A DNA stretch of 64,000 nucleotides. Source: Papaver somniferum (lineage: Eukaryota; Streptophyta; Magnoliopsida; Ranunculales; Papaveraceae). How positions within the stretch are numbered: the first letter of the stretch is position 1; each line of letters begins with the position of its first letter. Location: the NCBI RefSeq assembly GCF_003573695.1, contig NC_039363.1, forward strand, positions 157,940,406 through 158,004,405. Direction: 5' to 3'. A program made the position numbers and the translations under genes. The notes beneath the pieces were generated by a model. The model saw only the letters and a list, made by a program, of their open reading frames with translations. It had not been told where the DNA came from and ran no database searches. Of the stretch, positions 60,907 through 64,000 are shown piece after piece.

Positions 60907-60995
60907 GAAGACTTATTGATTGTCTTCAATTCTTCAACTTTGGATTGACGGTGCTAAAACATCTTCCTTGTTAGTGCGGATCTCCTCCCAGATCC

Positions 60996-63041
60996 TCATT
61001 TTGAGAGACCAACTAAAGCCTTGTAGAGCTTTAGCTTGTCTGATGTAACTCCCTTGGTAAACATATCCGCCGGATTCTTCGAACCAAGAATCTTCTCGAG
61101 CTTCAACTCTCCTTCTTCTAAGAGATCCCGAATGAAATGGTAACGGATATCTATATGCTTCGTCCTAGCATGATAGGCTGAGTTCTTGGCTAAATGTATA
61201 GCGCTTTGACTGTCGCTAAACAGAAAACTATCTCGTTGTTCCTTTCCCAACTCATCTAACAAACCTCGTAACTAAATCATCTCCTTGCTCGCTTCTGTTA
61301 CTGTTACGTAATTCGCTTTCGTAGTTTACAATGTCACCAACTTCTGTAAACGTGAGTTCCAACTCACTGCAGTTGACCCCATAGTATAAACATAACTGGT
61401 CGTACTTCTCATTTTATCTACATCACCTGCGAAGTCTGCATCCACATAACCCCTCAAGATAGAACCACCTTTTCCATAACACAATGGTACGTTTATGTTA
61501 CCTCTCAAATACCTGAGAATCCACTTCACAGCTTCCCAATGTTTTTTCCTGGGTTGCTTGCATATCTACTCACTACTCCCACTGCATGTGCAATATTCGG
61601 TCTCGTGCACGCCGTAGCATACATTAGACTCCCAATCTCCGAAGAATATGGTACGTTATCCATGTACTCCTTTTCTTCATTTGTCTTCGCACACTGCATA
61701 CTTGAAAGACGAATTTGACTTCCAAGTGGAGAACTAACTGGTTTAGCATTCTCCACATTGAACCTTTTCAACACTCGTTCAATATATTCAGCCTGACTAA
61801 GCATAAGTACACCATTAGCTCTATCTCTTATGATCCTCATACCAAGAATCTGCTTTGCTTCACCAAGATATTTCATAGCAAACTCACTTGCTAATTGTTT
61901 CTTCAAATTCTCAACTTCTTGTAGAGATGTTCAGGAAACCAACATATCATCCACATACAGTAATAATATGATGTAGTCATAACCGCACCTTTTGAAGTAA
62001 CAACAATGATCTGCATTACACCGTGAGTAACCACCTCTATGCATGAAGTTATCAAACTTATTGTACCACTGTCTCGGGGATTGTTTTAAATCATAAAAAC
62101 TCTTCTTTAGCTTGCACATCATCTTTTCCTTGCCTTTTACTATGAATCCTTCCGGCCGCTTCATGTAAATTTCTTCATCAAAGTCACCATGAAGAAAAGT
62201 TATCTTTACGTCCAACTTTTTAAGGTAGAGATCTTCAGAAGCCACTAGACTTAACACTATTCGAATAGTAGTCATCTTCACAACTGGAGAAAATATCTCG
62301 TTGTAATCAACACCGGGTTTTTACTGGAAACCTTTCACAACCAACCTCGCCTTGTAGCGAATTTATCCATTTGCTTCAGACTTCATCCGATAAACTCACT
62401 TGTTATGTAACGCCTTCTTACCTCTTGGTAATTTTACTAACACTCAAGTGCCATTCTCCTAAAGTGAATTCATCTCATCTTCCATAGCAAGTTGCCACTT
62501 TCCTGAATCATCAGCCGCTAGTGCTTCTTTAATATCTTCAGGTTCACCTCCTTTCGTAAGTAATAGATAATTCAGAGCATACCTTGGGTTTGGTTTCAGA
62601 TTTCTTGACGATCTTCGTACTTCTTGTGTAACTGTAGGAGTAACTCCCACTACAACAGAAGTCTCTTCTTTTACTTCTCCGCCATCAGCAACATCGTGCT
62701 CTTCTTGTACCACACTTTTTCCAGAAACATCGTCAATATTGATATAAAACTCCTTATCAACGTTGCTTGATCCGACATCTTAAACTTGTTTTTTATTCCT
62801 GTCCTTGTACAACTCATTCTCATTAAAAGTGACGTCTCTCTTCTAATAACTTTGTGACCCTCGTTGTCCCGAAGTTTATACCCAAAAGCGTCATTTCCGT
62901 AACCAAGAAATATACACTTCTTTGCTTGAGCATCTATCTTAGACCTCTCACCGGGACTAAGATGAACATAACTAACACAACCAAAAACTTTCAAATATGA
63001 AAGATTTACCTTTTTATTGGTCCAAACCTCCTCTGGTATTC
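60996..63041 (-). pseudogene. Ty1/copia pol: integrase C-terminus, reverse transcriptase, RNase H (decayed)
   Basis: In element order: integrase C-terminal block (YLKVFGCVSYVHLSPGERSK, KKCIFLGYGNDAFGYKLRD) at 62,994-62,880, linker (RRSSRNLKPNPRYAL), RT (LKKLDVKITFLHGDFDEEIY, LLLYVDDM with the catalytic YVDD, KYLGEAKQILGMRI, SEIGSLMYATACTRPNIAHA), then RNase H (YVDADFAGDVD, SDSQSAIHLAKNS, HARTKHIDIRYHFIRDLLEE, NPADMFTKG). Frames change at least at 62,280, 61,910, 61,526 and 61,265 and stops are present. Gag, protease and integrase core are absent because of the junction at about 63,042. The lineage is probably Tork/Tnt1-like. Confidence 0.85.
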
Positions 63042-63153
63042 ATCTTTCTCGTATTTTCATAGTTTCTTGTGCTTGGTTTACTTATTATTCATCATAATAT
63101 ATCAAGATCCATTATTCCGCGGTTATCAGTGATTCCCTAAGAAAATCCTGACA
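63042..63153 (+). repeat. Inverted fragment (112 bp) of the copia LTR 3' end
   Basis: The sequence atctttctcgtattttcatag to aaaatcctgaca is the reverse complement of 60,360-60,470 with about ten differences. It ends CCTGACA followed by AC and a PBS, so it is the U5 end of a copia LTR in the opposite orientation to the copia pol next to it. Confidence 0.85.
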
Positions 63154-63155
63154 AC

Positions 63156-63168
63156 TGGTATCAGAGCC
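63156..63168 (+). promoter_or_regulatory. Primer-binding site TGGTATCAGAGCC (tRNA-iMet)
   Basis: A perfect match to the usual PBS complementary to initiator tRNA-Met lies 2 nt after the LTR fragment. It starts the plus-strand TRIM-like part. Confidence 0.85.
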
Positions 63169-63515
63169 TATGGTTGGGGCTACTGTCCGGACGGAGAAGT
63201 GGTTGTAGATGTCATTCGGTTTAGGGCGCAGGTGGAGTCAGACTCAAGTTGGAGTAGGCAAGGTCCAAAGTAGAGCTGGCGCTCAAGGTGGAGTTAGTGA
63301 CACACCCATTAACTCAGGTGGAGCAGGGTTCTAGGTGGACAAGGTTTTGCTCATGGTGGAGTTAGTGCTAGCCTTCCCATTAACTCAAGGTGGAGTAAGG
63401 TTCCAGGGCGCGTAGTGACAATAATCATGTTCGATGGGTAGCATATACGGACGGTAATCATATGATGGAGTATGATTGGATTGGTGAGGTGGTTTAATCT
63501 CGCCAAGGTGGAGAT
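63169..63515 (+). mobile_element. TRIM-like interior with ggtggagt repeats and PPT
   Basis: About 350 bp without coding potential. The words aggtggagt or ggtggagtt recur about seven times, and the segment ctcaaggtggagttagtg with ccattaactca is partly duplicated (about 63,279-63,322 and 63,350-63,398). It ends with the PPT ccaaggtggagat (63,503-63,515). Short interior between PBS and PPT is the definition of TRIM elements. Confidence 0.65.
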
Positions 63516-63748
63516 TGTTGGAGTATGTGGCGCGATGTAAACCACATATGTATAGCTAAGATAGTCCCACATGGAATAATAGGAAGTACATGTGGTGCCT
63601 AATAATCTTGGGCATCTCCTTATATAGCACCGAGGCCTTTTAAATTAAAACCTCACACCTGCTGCAACAGGTGGTCAAATGGGGATAATATCGATGCTAT
63701 GTGGTCGGGCCCAGAAGTAGGGTCTGGCGGTCTGCGAAGATCCTAACA
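63516..63748 (+). repeat. TRIM-like LTR, 233 bp
   Basis: It starts TGTTGGAGTATGTGG and ends GATCCTAACA, with a TATATAG box at 63,621-63,627. It is preceded by a PPT and followed by GAATT, the same pentamer found outside the copia LTR at 60,355. Confidence 0.7.
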
Positions 63749-64000
63749 GAATTCGTTTATGAAATTGATTCCATTCGGTGAAAACTATATTAATTTTAAA
63801 TTGTTATAGCTCAACTGTAACTCTTATTGATCAAAATTTTAACCATCTTATGGATTTTTTCAACTGATGTTTCTAGAATCGGGGATTGAAGGGAATGAGG
63901 CTTAGACAGTCCACTATACCATGAATATAACTCCTCGAAAGAAAATAGAAGTGTTTGAAATGAACACAATCATCCTTCCGTATAGCACTTATCAATAAAA
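63749..64000. other. Flank right of the chimeric element, no gene
   Basis: AT-rich sequence, no feature supported apart from the target duplication GAATT at its start. Confidence 0.4.

Larger units (their letters stand above)
60360..63748. mobile_element. Chimeric retroelement: Ty1/copia joined head-to-head to a TRIM-like element
   Basis: Left to right: copia 3' LTR (minus orientation), copia PPT, copia RNase H, RT and integrase C-terminus (minus), then abruptly 112 bp of the same copia LTR end in plus orientation, PBS, a short non-coding interior, PPT and a 233-bp TRIM-type LTR (plus). GAATT stands directly outside both outer ends (60,355-60,359 and 63,749-63,753), so the chimera seems to have integrated as a unit. 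Both outer ends are thus 3' LTR ends of two different families. Confidence 0.6.

Overview
The window looks like nuclear DNA of a eudicot plant: it is AT-rich, has introns with GT/AG borders, carries plant F-box pseudogenes and several classes of plant transposon, and contains one run of 309 Ns (draft scaffold). The F-box family and the retroelement mix remind me of Papaveraceae (poppy), but that is memory-based inference. I see no organellar or bacterial sequence, no CRISPR array and no rRNA. Most of the 64 kb is transposon, and hardly any of the genes is clearly intact.

Region 1 (1-21 kb) is a gene-poor island of small lineage-specific proteins, mostly acidic and without a recognised domain (2025, 3262 minus, 6056, 8433 minus, 14317 minus, 15964 minus, 20874). 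They are interleaved with three decayed F-box/FBA paralogues (9496, 16852, 18947). Between them lie an 8-copy minisatellite with a dimeric 277-bp higher-order period (3.56-4.52 kb), a 1.3-kb foldback element with a palindrome-rich core (10.73-12.05 kb), a Tourist-like MITE with TAA target duplication (16.25 kb) and segmental repeats that carry promoter regions.

Region 2 (21,128-37,027) is a 15.9-kb LTR-retrotransposon complex on the minus strand. It sits inside the small acidic-protein gene that starts at 20,874 and resumes at 37,028, and it is flanked by a perfect 5-bp target duplication (CCGAT). It holds four LTRs (two full and nearly identical outer ones, one divergent, one truncated) and three gag-only units, with a PBS matching the 3' end of plant tRNA-Asp and no pol. 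One junction contains about 65 bp of foreign Ty1/copia coding sequence.

Region 3 (37.3-48.0 kb) is a tandem duplication of a multi-exon gene related to plant En/Spm (Transposase_24-like) proteins with repeated DUF8039-like modules. Copy A (39,228-44,116) has nonsense and frameshift lesions; copy B (46,468-48.0 kb) lacks about 400 bp near the start and about 3 kb of the middle.

Region 4 (48-58 kb) is nested transposon debris: one end of a CACTA element with subterminal repeats (to 49,416) interrupts the reverse transcriptase of a decayed Ty3/gypsy element (gag, CCHC knuckle, protease, RT start; PBS and LTR to about 53.67 kb). A Stowaway MITE follows (54,077-54,338), then a 2.36-kb solo LTR with GATAC target duplication (55,488-57,847).

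Region 5 (58-64 kb) ends with a chimeric retroelement (60,360-63,748). A minus-strand, 5'-truncated Ty1/copia element is joined head-to-head to a plus-strand TRIM-like element, and the whole chimera appears to be flanked by a single GAATT target duplication. All comparisons between copies were made by eye; none was computed.
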